Shown: one piece after another, positions 45,034 to 55,315 of the stretch
Layout of the letters: each line of letters begins with the position of its first letter
Numbering within the stretch: position 1 is the stretch's first letter
DNA from: Mercurialis annua
Lineage: Eukaryota; Streptophyta; Magnoliopsida; Malpighiales; Euphorbiaceae
Length of the DNA: 64,000 nt
Direction of reading: 5' to 3'
Assembly: GCF_937616625.2 (NCBI RefSeq)
Contig: NC_065570.1
Location: forward strand, 15,386,001 to 15,450,000
Made by a program: the position numbers and the translations under genes
Notes under the pieces: model-generated
What the model was told of the DNA's origin: nothing
What the model saw: the letters and a program-made list of their open reading frames with translations, nothing else
Databases searched by the model: none

Positions 45034-47658
45034 TGTAATAACCCTAAAAATATCTAAGTATTGGATTGTGCCACGAATTCAAAAAATTTCTAAATTTGAC
45101 CAAGCAGGTCTGGAATGGACGATGATATAAGAAATTAAACATATGGACTTTAGAATAATAATGGTCTAAAGAAAAGATTATTATTATTTTAATGAATAAG
45201 AATTTATCGGAAAATGAATTCCGAAAATTTAGCACGACGGTTAATTAAAAGTTTTAAGTCTAAGTGCAAATTAATTATTTCGAGCCAAAGTAGCCTTTTA
45301 ACCATTAAGTCATCTTAAAAGGGAAATAAGCTTTCATTTTCTTATGCAAAAGAAAATGACTCCCTTTCTTATTTTTGGCAAAGAATGTCGTACCTCCCTT
45401 TCATGATGCCAAGATCATGAATTCTTCTCCAATTTTCATAATTTTGGAAGCAAAACAATCCTAGAGCCAAGGTGAGTAAGATATGATAAGCAATTCATAA
45501 TTTCCTTGGTTGTTTTGTGATGAATCAATGAAAGAAATCTTAGGGTTCTTAAGCTAAAATTGGGGATTTTGAGTAATTGAATAGGTGTTGTGTTCATGAG
45601 CCTTAAGGAGGCAAATTGATGATGAATTGGAGAGTAAATCCATTCGGCCATGAGGAATCATTAAGGGTAAGAGAATTCTGAAATTATTGAGCTTGTGATT
45701 GATGTGTTTGATTGATGATTTAGCATATGGATTAGGTAATATTCATGAGGATGAGGTGTTTGATGTATTGCCTATGTTAAGTGTTGTGCTGTTTGGAATG
45801 TTGGCATGAATTGGATAAAGGGCATTCCGCCCTATGTCTTTTTTGATGAAGATAAAGTTTGAATGTTAAGTCTATGTTTGATTCATAATTGTTAGGGATG
45901 AATTAGATTGCCATTGAGTTAAGTATGATTGAATGATGAAGTTGGATTTAAATGTTTGTTTTGATTTGGCTAAGTGTGTAACTTGTGTATAGATTATCTT
46001 GGTTGTGTCTAATGCATGATTTATGAATGTTCATAGGGGCTAGACATGTTTGATAAGAGGATGTGATATCGATAAGGTCCTAAGTTCCAACATGTATGAA
46101 GTAACAAGATAAGTGTACGCAAACTAGTCGAATGTTTTGCAGAAAACTATCAAACAAAATAGCCACGTTGCGAAAGCAATTTCTCGAGCTATTGAACTCC
46201 AAATATAATTCTGTTTGCTGATACAGAAACTTGAAGATGTTGTCTAGATTTATTTAGGTTTAAGTTTCTGCAGATTCGGCCATTAAGTTGCTTGAATAAG
46301 TCAGAACATTACGTCGCGCGTAAAGGTTCTGAATTTTAGGACAGCGCAAGGGATTAACTTTCGGGCTAGATTCTAACACCTTCGCGTGCTATTCTTAGTC
46401 CGAGACCTAAATGAAAGTTAAATATCATATTTTGAACTTTAAGAAAGTCGGTTTCACTCGAGTCTATATATCTTTTAAAATAAAATTTCACTCGAGATCT
46501 ATATGATTTGTCCTAGGTTTGACAAGGCGACCCATTAGCGGACAAGGAGCTCAGGGAGCTTATGCTATTAAGTCAAAGATTATGGAATAAGCAAGCAGTG
46601 AGATTATTATGTGGTTGTTTACATTTGACGTATTTGAATGCATTTCTTTATATGCAAATGGTTTATACAAACTACATAGCATCATTTTATAAATGAATTG
46701 CTTTGTTTGAAATGTACGCATCATGATTTGAAACCGATATAGATCCGATGAAACATGCTTTCCTATTGGGTGGCAATAGGAACTGTGTGATCACCACTTA
46801 AACTCAAAGGTTCTATGGTATAAGTTCAGGGGTTCTACGGTATTTGATATAATCAGTATTTGAAGACGTCTTCCTCGCTCGTATGTCCGATACAGGATAA
46901 ACTCAGTGGAGTTATCTCGGGACCTGTATGAATGAGGCAGCTCGGTTGAATTATCTTGGGCATATGTGTTAGCTCGGTTGAATTATCTCAGGCTCAATGG
47001 TATTTGGTATATGTGGGATATAAGTAGTAATACGGATATACTCGGTGAGTTATCTCGGGAAGAATGCTCGGTGAGTTATCTCGGGACCGTACTACATGGT
47101 AGTGGGTTCTATGGTATGTTTTGAATGTTTTAATTGATACTCATCTATAAACTAGCCAACTCGCTATGTCTCGACTGACCCCCCAACAGTGTTTGTTGCA
47201 CGTATTTGGTCTTTGACAAGACGGATTTCTACCTTTGTTTCAGAAGTGTGTATGAACAGGAAGAAGTCAATCAATAGTGTTGTAGTAGGGTCGAGTCCTA
47301 GTCTGTGTTTGTGCATTTGTCAAACGGTTTTCATGTATGATAAAACTTTGATATATGTGTGATGTTTTGAATTCCGCTGTAAACCGTTTGTTTTGTTATG
47401 GAACGGGCCATGCTGAATGTATGGCATTGCAGAGTTAGACCTAGGTTCCAATGTGACGTTTTCAAGTTTTGAAAAGACGTTTGTATACGTCCTGCCTTGG
47501 AAGGCTTTTAATGAAAACGTTTTATGTATGAAAGAGTATTTGTATGATTGAGTATTTGCGAAAAAGTTTTACATGTTTTTAAGGCTTGCTACGGGTTTTG
47601 GAACTACCATTCCCATTCCCTAGCGTCGGTTTGCGGCTCGAGATTTCGGGTCGTGACA
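45034..47658 (+). mobile_element. Tekay/Del-like solo LTR, copy 2 (2625 bp), inside Athila 2 gag
   Basis: It starts TGTAATAACCC and ends TTTCGGGTCGTGACA, flanked by TCAAT (45029-45033) and TCAGT (47659-47663), a 4 of 5 target duplication. Shared blocks with copies 1 and 3 include AAGCAAGCAGTGAG and GGCTTGCTACGGGTTTTGG. It has no coding region. At 46904-47093 it carries about five copies of CTCGGT(G/T)GA-TTATCTCGGG, in the position where copy 3 has CTACTTTGGGAT repeats. Confidence 0.8.
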
Positions 47659-48518
47659 TCAGTCGGCCAAGAACAACTATTTTGAGCAAACTCATCTAGC
47701 AGATCAAATGCTGCATTGGTGGTCTTTCCCATCAATGACTCTCCTGCAGCTGTATCAATTGTACTTCTGGTCTGATTGTTTGACCCATTGTAGAACGTTT
47801 GGATCAAAGTTTCTCAAGTGATATGATGATGCGGGACCTTTCTCTGCAGCTCCTTGAATCGCTCCCAGGCATCACACACTGATTTTCCATTCATTTGCTG
47901 ATAGAGCATAATATCTCGAGTCAGCTTTGTAGTCTTTAACATGGGAAAATACTTGTTCAGGAATGCCTTAGCTAAATCTTGCCATGTATCAATGCCAACT
48001 CGAGGTAGAGCATGTATCCAACTTTTCGCTTTATCCCTCAGAGAAAATGGGAATAAGCGCAGCCAAACTTCATCTTTTATCACGTTGCTAAGCTTGAAGG
48101 TGATACACACTTCCAAAAAGTTAGAGATGTGCACATTCGAATCCTCACTCGGTAGTCCATAGAAGTGACAGCGAGCTTCTAACAATTGAATAATAGTGGT
48201 CTTGATCTCAATGTTGTTAGTGTTCACCGGATGGGCGAAGTGACCATGTGTTGTATTACCCACATTCGGCTGAAAGAACTCTATCAAAGTTGGTTGTCTC
48301 TGCCTGTTATTGTTATGCCCTTGTTGATTCTACGGATTCTGCTGATTCTGTGGGATCACTCTATTCTCCCCATCAGGATTCTCGAAACCAGGTGGAATAT
48401 TATCTTCGTCCGCCATATTCTTATTCCGTTGAATAGATTTTCTAACGCTTCGCTCAATATTTGTGAGATTTGGTTGAAATTGTTCTCGAGGTAGTCCTTT
48501 ACATGGTGTATTATGCAT
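47659..48518 (-). pseudogene. gag: Athila 2 gag, N-terminal half
   Basis: Minus strand from ATG at 48518 (MHNTPCKGLPREQF..., FENPDGENRVIPQNQQNP, then a stop). The block 48287-47817 contains the capsid-like domain (LRLFPFSLRDKAKSWIHALP, TWQDLAKAFLNKYFP, AWERFKELQRKVPHH). Another stop is followed by 47807-47664 (IQTFYNGSNNQTRSTIDTAAGESL). It matches Athila 1 gag in order. The solo LTR 45034-47658 interrupts it. Confidence 0.85.
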
Positions 48519-48635
48519 ACACTACAAGAAGAATACCTGTAACAACAGAAACAACAAAATCCCACGCGTAAAACAAGAAAAGTAAAAACTAAAACAAGCC
48601 AAGCTATCCTAACTTAGGTGTTATAGATAAAGATT

Positions 48636-48654
48636 TCCCAGGCAACGGCGCCAA
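48636..48654 (-). promoter_or_regulatory. Primer-binding site of Athila 2
   Basis: On the minus strand TTGGCGCCGTTGCCTGGGA lies a few bases inside the 5' LTR end (48660). It is the standard Athila PBS type and shows that the element is transcribed to the left. Confidence 0.85.
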
Positions 48655-49662
48655 AAACGTGTTGGTAAAAATACACAAGCGTACATATGCAAACTTCTAA
48701 TATAGACTACAAAGTCCGGATATCGTACCCACAAAGAAAGCTTCTAAAGACACCAGTTACAATATTCAATTTGAATAGTCAAAAAGATAATTTTTGATTG
48801 AATAAGTAATTTAAAGACAGAATTAAACTATTGTAAATGAATGTAAACCAAAGTTGTAATTAAATTGTGGTTTTAACAAATATATGAAAAGCAGAGATTA
48901 TTAACTTTCGTTATGTTGTTTATTCAATTCGGGTTATGTAATGGATTGTTCTACTAAGGTTCAGGCTAGTCAGAAGAACCTAAAATTCTCTCTCAAGCAA
49001 TTGCAGGGAAAAACATACAACAAACTAATATAAGGCTAATAACTCACTCTCGCACAATGATTAACCTAATTACTAATCAATTAATGTTTATGAAGTAAAC
49101 CCTAAGAACATGCACTCGTTAATTCACTCTCGCGCAATTAACTCCTACGTTCTTAATTATATTAGTCTATTTCAATTTACTCTCTCGAGCTAAAACTAAA
49201 ACACATGGCATAGGCTAAGTAATCAAATTAGGGTAAGCATTAAGAACAATAATTAAAACGTAGTACAAACAATAACCCATAATTCAAATTTGAATGAACA
49301 GACATAAATCTTATTAATAATCCCCAACGATAGGCTTAGCTACGCATAACGATAGATGAAATCATAAAACGGTGTAGAGAAATCATATTAAGAATGAAAT
49401 AAATACAAAAGATGAAAATATAACCTTGTTAAATAGTAATATCAAAACAATAATGTAGAAAATCCAAAATACATGCTAAGAACGATTAAGGACTAATTAA
49501 AGCTATACTAAAACAATAAGGTATATATACGTCTCCCGATCTCAGAGATGGAATTAGGTCGAGCTGTAATCAAAACCCAGAAGCGCCCTCGAATTTGGTG
49601 GAGATCGCTGATGTGTAAGAGCATTTTTGTCCAAAATACAGATTTTTTCTGCGTAGTGCATG

Positions 49663-49749
49663 AACGCACACTTGGGAGTGTGCAATCGCACACTTCCCTT
49701 TTCTTAGCGCATACCCTTTTCTTTAAATGGGGTGTGCGTTCGCACACCC
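49663..49749. repeat. Palindromic words in the Athila 2 5' LTR
   Basis: AGTGTGCAATCGCACACT (49677-49694, one mismatch to a perfect palindrome) and GGGTGTGCGTTCGCACACCC (49730-49749), plus a half word GAACGCACACTT at 49663. The equivalent 3' LTR words differ in the spacer bases but keep the arms. Confidence 0.85.
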
Positions 49750-49769
49750 TTATACTTGGCCACTCAGAA

Positions 49770-49939
49770 TTTCTCATTTTCTATTGGAAGTTTGGGGAGA
49801 TAGCTCGAACTGAGCTCCCGCAGGCTTGCAAGTTGGTTTCACATGGTTTGCTTGTTTCTCATTTTCTATTGGAAGTTTGGGGAGATAGCTCGAACTGAGC
49901 TCCCGCAGGCTTGCAAGTTGGTTTCACATGGTTTGCTTG
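49770..49939 (-). repeat. 85-bp tandem duplication in the Athila 2 5' LTR
   Basis: TTTCTCATTTTCTATTGGAA through CACATGGTTTGCTTG occurs twice, with an exact 85-bp period (49770-49854, 49855-49939). The 3' LTR has one copy. The copies are nearly identical, so the duplication is recent and postdates insertion, or the 3' LTR lost one copy. Confidence 0.85.
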
Positions 49940-50178
49940 TTCGTACACTCTCTTTTTCCTCCAAATTTTTGCTTTTGATCCTCCGATTCAGCTCCTATCC
50001 GCTCTTGACCCCAGTAACTTCTGAATGACACCAAAAATACTATAATACTCACTGTAATTGCAAATTATACGTGAAATGCTCGAGACAATAATAAGCCAAT
50101 AAAACACAATTAAAATGATTAAAACATGTAATACCGAGTCAAAAACATACCTTGATAAGAGTCTTTCTATTCGTATCA

Positions 50179-50990
50179 ACCACTCTCAAAAGGTACCGAA
50201 TGTCCACCAAACGATATCCCTGTGAGAAGGGAAAAGTCCAACAGAGTCACAGTCAACTTCCCTACTGGTAGATGAAAAGTATGAGTAGTGTCCATTCACT
50301 GTTCCATCAGAGCAAGAAGCAAAGTGTTGTCACAGACTCTTTTCCCAATATACATCGCACCAGCTAAACGGTCAAAGCCTGCCCCATTTACCCAAATCCG
50401 AACAGCCTCGGGCAAAGTACGGTATCAACTCCGAGCATCGACTAAGTTCCAAGAACTAGGGAACGACTCTCCACCCTGAAAAAGCAAAGAAAATCAATGC
50501 CGAAGTTAGAATTGCCAGAAAAATGCAGAAGAAAAATCAGATAAAACAAAGCCCCAAGGTGCACAGGCGCCACCATCATGGCGCCAGTACATACTGGTGC
50601 CGGCGCCAATACATATTGGCGCCGACGCCTGTAAACAATTTTGTCGGTGCTAGTACACACAAGCGCCGGCCCAAGTGCCTAGTGGCAGCGGCGCCACTTC
50701 CTATTGGCGCCAACGCCACTATTTTTCCTCACCAGGGACTTTATTTTTGACGAGTCCGACCCATTTTCGAGCAATAGTTGGATATTTTTCGAACATGCGA
50801 ATAGTCAAAATATCTACTAATGCGGAAAAAGCTCAGAAAAACGTACCTTAGGCTGAAATCCATAACAAATATGACGTTTCAAGCATAACAAAAGTGGGAC
50901 CTCTTGTCCTGCCTCTATAAGAGATGTATCACGGGAAGCTTTCCGGTAAGAATCCTTACATGGCTTCAAAAATATCCAAGATGGCGCCGT
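50179..50990 (-). pseudogene. Antisense plant-mobile-domain gene in Tat B (exon 1, intron, 5' part of exon 2)
   Basis: Exon 1 is 50990-50847 (144 bp, start codon mutated to ACG; PSWIFLKPCKD..., SLIEAGQEVPLLLCLKRH), intron 50846-50476 (AAG|GTACGT ... TTTTTCAG|G, 371 bp), and exon 2 from 50475 (SSWNLVDARS...) to the Athila 2 insertion at 50178. It aligns codon for codon with Tat A across the splice junction and is antisense to the element. Tat B has TGG where Tat A exon 1 has its first stop, and CAG where Tat A has TAG. The exon 2 frame is damaged. Confidence 0.75.
50558..50725. repeat. GGCGCC-type words in the PMD intron of Tat B
   Basis: Repeated CAGGCGCCACCATC, ATGGCGCCAGTACATACTGG, GCCGGCGCCAATACATATTGG and CGGCGCCACTTCCTATTGGC. 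Several copies are nested inverted repeats with CAGTA/TACTGG or CCAATA/TATTGG arms. They lie in the same intron position as in Tat A but the flanking letters differ. Confidence 0.75.
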
Positions 50991-51184
50991 ACTATAAACC
51001 AAATTGCAAGTTGAGAGAAATTCAAGACCTGAGAGCAAAAGTGAGAATGAAAGTGAAGAAAGAAACCTCTTTCAATGCATTATATATGAGGCAAGCTCAT
51101 AAAAGACAAAACCTGCCCTATACTTAAAACTGACATGCCAGAGTCAAAATCACTCTCCGAACATCAAAGTTTCGTCCCATTAGA

Positions 51185-51620
51185 GCATCAAATATTCCCA
51201 GAGGATAGAATTAGAAATACAGCCACTAACGAGGATAGGATAAAAAACACAAACGCCCTAGGGGATCAAATTATAAATACAGCCACCCTAGAGGTTGGGA
51301 TAAGAAAAACAGATGCCCTAGAGGATCGAATTAGAAATACAGCCACCCTAGAGGATGGGATAAGAAAAACAGACGCCTAAAGGATCAAATTAGGAATACA
51401 ACCACCCTAGAGGACGGGATTCGTAAAACAATGGCCCAAAGGATCGAATTACAAATACTGCCACCAGAGGATAGGATCAGAAGCATAGTCGCCCCGGAGG
51501 ATTAGACAAGAAATAATCCCAGAGGATATAATATACAGCATAGTTGCGCCAGAGAATCAGATTAGAAACACAGCCTCCCCAGAGGATCAAATTAAAAATA
51601 CAACTTCCTAGAGGACATAT
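51185..51620 (+). repeat. Tandem array, about 30-bp monomer, 3' region of Tat B
   Basis: About 13 monomers alternate between AGAGGATCGAATTAGAAATA and AGAGGATGGGATAAGAAAAA types, each followed by CAGCCACCCT or CAGACGCCCT, forming a roughly 60-bp higher-order unit. The array lies between the antisense gene and the 3' LTR, exactly where Tat A has the unrelated 20-bp array. The frame 51135-51380 is an artefact of the repeat. Confidence 0.85.
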
Positions 51621-51854
51621 TACAGGATAAGAAGAATTACCCAAAAGACAGGATTAAAACGGCCAATGATAGGAAGACATCACCGCGCCATCCGGTAAAT
51701 GTAAAACACAACTTGCACAATAGCATAACAACGGTCAAACCCTATGTGCCAGACTTCAGACAGAGGAGAATCTAGTGTCAAGAAGAGACCTAGATATTGT
51801 CTGTAATAGTTCAAATAAACTTCAAACATTTTTGCTAGTTGTGGAATAACTACG

Positions 51855-52372
51855 TAATCCAGGCACCTACACAATAGGGTGGCCCTTGAGATGACCAAGG
51901 GGATGTTGTTCCCTCTACGAACCTAAGAGGCTCTGAACAGGAAATTACCAGGCACCTATGCAATAGGGTGGCTCTTGGAACGGCTAAGGGGATGTTGTCC
52001 ATTCTACAAACTTGAGAAGTAACAGACGTGCTAATTACCAAGGGTCCAAGTCTTTGGATCACTCTTAAGACATCTCAGAGTTTACATCTCCATTCCACGG
52101 GGAACAAAGCAGGCAGTTCAGGCTAAATAAACGACCTTCAAAAAAAGCTGAGAAATCTTACTCCCAGCCAGAGCGGGGTAGACCAGAACCAGGGGGCATG
52201 AAGTCAGAGTCATACATCACCATAGGTGATGCTCAGGTTAGGGCATTACCAAACCAACGGCGAGCGAGTACCTCTGATGGTGGGTAGTATCCTTGTCACT
52301 TGACTAACAGCGAGTTACTTCTTTAACAAGAATTGACCTACTTTGTCAATTCTCGTTAAAGAAGGAGAAAAC
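51855..52372 (+). mobile_element. Conserved 3' end of Tat B with an 89-bp duplication and PPT
   Basis: It matches 32290-32706 of Tat A. AGGCACCTA-CAATAGGGTGG occurs at 51861 and again at 51950 (period about 89 bp); Tat A has one copy. The region ends with AAAGAAGGAGAAAAC, the PPT, next to the LTR start at 52373. Confidence 0.75.
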
Positions 52373-53255
52373 TGTAGACACCTATTTTACGGACATGTAA
52401 AAAGTGATAAGGGACTGAAGCGTCCAATGATGATTTCCAAATAAAATTGTTAGGGTGACGAGCTATCGATTTTTTTGTTGGAATCTAACCAGGCGTAACC
52501 AGTGCATAGTTGCAAACTTGGAGGATTAAAGCGTAAATAGTCATAAATAGCCTATAAAATCCAAAGATATTGTAGTCTAAGTCCAAAAATTGGACTAATT
52601 GCAATTTTTTTGAAGTTTATGGGCCAATTTGCAAGTGTGGCAGTCTGAAATTGACCATACTCAAACCAATAGGACCATAGGGGACATTTTAAACACGTTT
52701 GAGACATTAAAATGGACTTTTTTGATGCACTTTTCTTAGCCTTAAAGAATATATCCGAATTTGATTATTTTGAAAGGGGTTTTTCCTAATCCAAACATTG
52801 TAAAAGCTATCACATCACGCACTTAGACTCTCCTGACCAAAATAAACCTCTAGCTAACCCTAGGTTTCCCTCACCCTTATAAATACCATCCCTAGACAGC
52901 CTAACCAGAGGTTGACAAAAATTCACCACCAGAAAAAGCACACCAATCCCTAAAAATTAATAGGTTGGCCAAAACCTACACCATGCACAAACACACACCA
53001 GTCGATCAAACTGAGCTAAAAAGGCTTTATTAACTCAAGAACAAAGTGTAACATCCCGTATTTTTTCGACTAGTTTCGTTAGGCCTAAACGGTACTTTGG
53101 GTTCGTTTGAGTGGTTCGACCACTTCGGTTCGCGGTTCGAATGTTCCAAACCTTTTAAAATGTGTTTTAAGGTGTATTAGAAGTAACCTTGGAGTTTGAA
53201 ACGTTTTCGATTTCATTTTCAAAATCTCAATTTTTCATCGGAGGCAGTAGCTTTT

Positions 53256-53330
53256 CACGGGCGCGATGATTCATTCATCACGGGCGCGATTCATGTTTCA
53301 CGGGCGCGATGGAAGTGTAGCGGGCGCGAC
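53256..53330 (+). repeat. Four CACGGGCGCGAT words upstream of the TATA box of solo LTR 3
   Basis: Copies start at 53256, 53279, 53299 and 53319 (the last reads AGCGGGCGCGAC), spaced 20-23 bp, roughly two helical turns. The TATA box follows about 28 bp after the last copy. Copies 1 and 2 of this LTR family lack this word. Confidence 0.85.
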
Positions 53331-53357
53331 TCGTGCACTGTTCAGTTCGCTGATTTC

Positions 53358-53367
53358 TATAAATAGA
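53358..53367 (+). promoter_or_regulatory. TATA box of solo LTR 3
   Basis: CTATAAATAG at about 310 bp into the LTR. The equivalent in copy 1 is TTTATAAAA at 39188-39196. Its position just after the iterated words is the reason the words are considered as promoter elements. Confidence 0.6.
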
Positions 53368-55202
53368 CCCCTTAAGCGACCTAAATTCATTTCTCTAGTT
53401 TTCTAAAACCCTAGAACGGCCTATACTCTCTGAAATTCATATCCTAGCTATTCCTAATCCATTGGTGATCATTAGTAAGTATTCTAATCATTTCCTTAAG
53501 GTTTAATTAGTGTTTTATCATATAATTGAGTTGTGTGATCTTTAGCTATCGTATGGTTTGTTTGTAGGCTGATTTTGGAATTATATTCTCTGGGTTTTCC
53601 ATTGATTGTTGTCCTTAATCTATCTCAAGAGGTTAGTGGATTAATCCCTTATATTTGTGTGTTGTGATTGTTGTGGCCCGATTTGAAATCGATACTTTGG
53701 GTGGTTTGTGATTATATTCTGTTTTGTGATTGTTTATAATCTGAGATTTCATTCTATGGTGTTGTGATTGTTATACCTTGGATGATTATTCTAGATGGCT
53801 TTGAGATTGGTGGTCTCGATTAATGGCATGAAAGAATTGGTTTATAAATGAATTTAAATTCTGTTTTCAAACTTTATTAAAATCTGGAAATTTTATAAAT
53901 ATGAATCATAGGTTGTTAGATGTCTAATGTTACTTTAAATGGTTTGGGTAAATTGCCTAATTGATTTAGTATAACAAATGGATTAAGTATTTGAGTTAAA
54001 ACTGTTTTGAGTAATTAATTAAAAGCTGGAAATTTATTTGTGATGTTAAAGAAGGTTGATTTCAACAACTATACTTTGGGTGATTTGAGACAAATGTTTA
54101 AAGATAATTTATATGTTAAATATGGATTTCTAAAGGGTTGAATCAATGTTTTGAAATGATTGTATTAATGGGAATCATTTACAAAAGATGAGTTTGGTAT
54201 TTCAAAGGTTAATTGGTATTTTATGGTTAATGATTTTAATCAAAGATTGTGGTTTTGTTAAATGCCTACTTAGGGTGGGTTGATCTTGTTTTAAAGAACG
54301 GGAAACATTGTTATAAAATGGTTTGAACTTATTTCAAGGATGTTATTATTATCTTAGCTTGTGGATTAACTTGTTTAAACAATATGAGGCATATAAGGTG
54401 TTATACGTTATGTAAGGTTTTGATTGAGTGATTTTATTCTCAAGTTGATATTTGTTAATTGTTGAATCATTTTAATTCTATTTAAGGTGACATATTTGAT
54501 TAGACTTTGGGTGTACTTGTCAAGTGTTGGCAAGGTAATTGATTTGTTACTTTGGTGATCGTGGTAGTATTAAGTTAGGTATGAGTTCTTATTTTAAAAT
54601 ACTTTGGTTTCATTTAAGGATTTATTTAAGACTTTGGTTTTAAACTTTGGTTTATGGATGGGTCGGGTTAGACGTGGTCTTCCGACATGTGTTGTTGAGC
54701 TATACTGCAGTTGAGGCTAACACACTACTTTGGGAAATCTCTCTATTTTAAATAAAGTATTTAAGCTATGAAAGGACTTTGGTTTTGTTTTAAAGATAAG
54801 AACTCACCTAAGCTTAATTTGCCTAACTTGTTATATGGTATACTTTGGTTATGATAATACGTTGGTTATGTTTGATTACTTTGGTTGTGTTTGGTTGTGT
54901 TTGAGATACTAGTCCTATGTGGTGTCTAGTAATCTTAGAGTTAGGGGTTGAATGGATTTTAACTTATACCTTGTTTTAGACCCGTCGTCTGTTCGTGCTT
55001 CGGAGTCCGCTCAGGGTTAGCTGTTTGCCAAGATATTCACGTGGATACGCAAGCAGTGAGTTTATAGTGTTATTTACCGCTTTATTAAGTACCACAAATT
55101 ATTTTAGTATATCAAATGTTTGTGAACTGTTTTAAGGATTATGGATCTGGATTGAAACGAGCTACTCGATAGGCTTGTATCGAGACTGTGTGCACCGGTA
55201 AG

Positions 55203-55315
55203 TACCTTGGGATCGGCAGACTAATGTCTAGCCTACTTTGGGATCGACGAGGATTTGTTCCCGTCTACTTTGGGATTTGGTGATGATACGTCACACCTAC
55301 TTTGGGATTTCATTT
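55203..55315 (+). repeat. CTACTTTGGGAT repeats in solo LTR 3
   Basis: About four copies of (C)CTACTTTGGGAT(C/T) are spaced 20-35 bp apart. The equivalent place in copy 2 has CTCGGTGAGTTATCTCGGGA repeats, and copy 1 has only degenerate CTCTGGG/GCTGGG words. Confidence 0.7.

Larger units (their letters stand above)
48660..50178 (-). mobile_element. Athila element 2, 5' LTR
   Basis: On the minus strand it begins TGATACGAATAGAAAGACTC at 50178 and ends ...TTTTTACCAACA at 48660; length 1519 bp. It matches 32849-33870 of the 3' LTR. TATA-like TATATATAC is at about 49512-49521. The word cluster 49663-49749 lies upstream of it. An 85-bp stretch is tandemly duplicated at 49770-49939 and is single in the 3' LTR. 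The right border is exact: Tat B sequence resumes at 50179. Confidence 0.85.
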
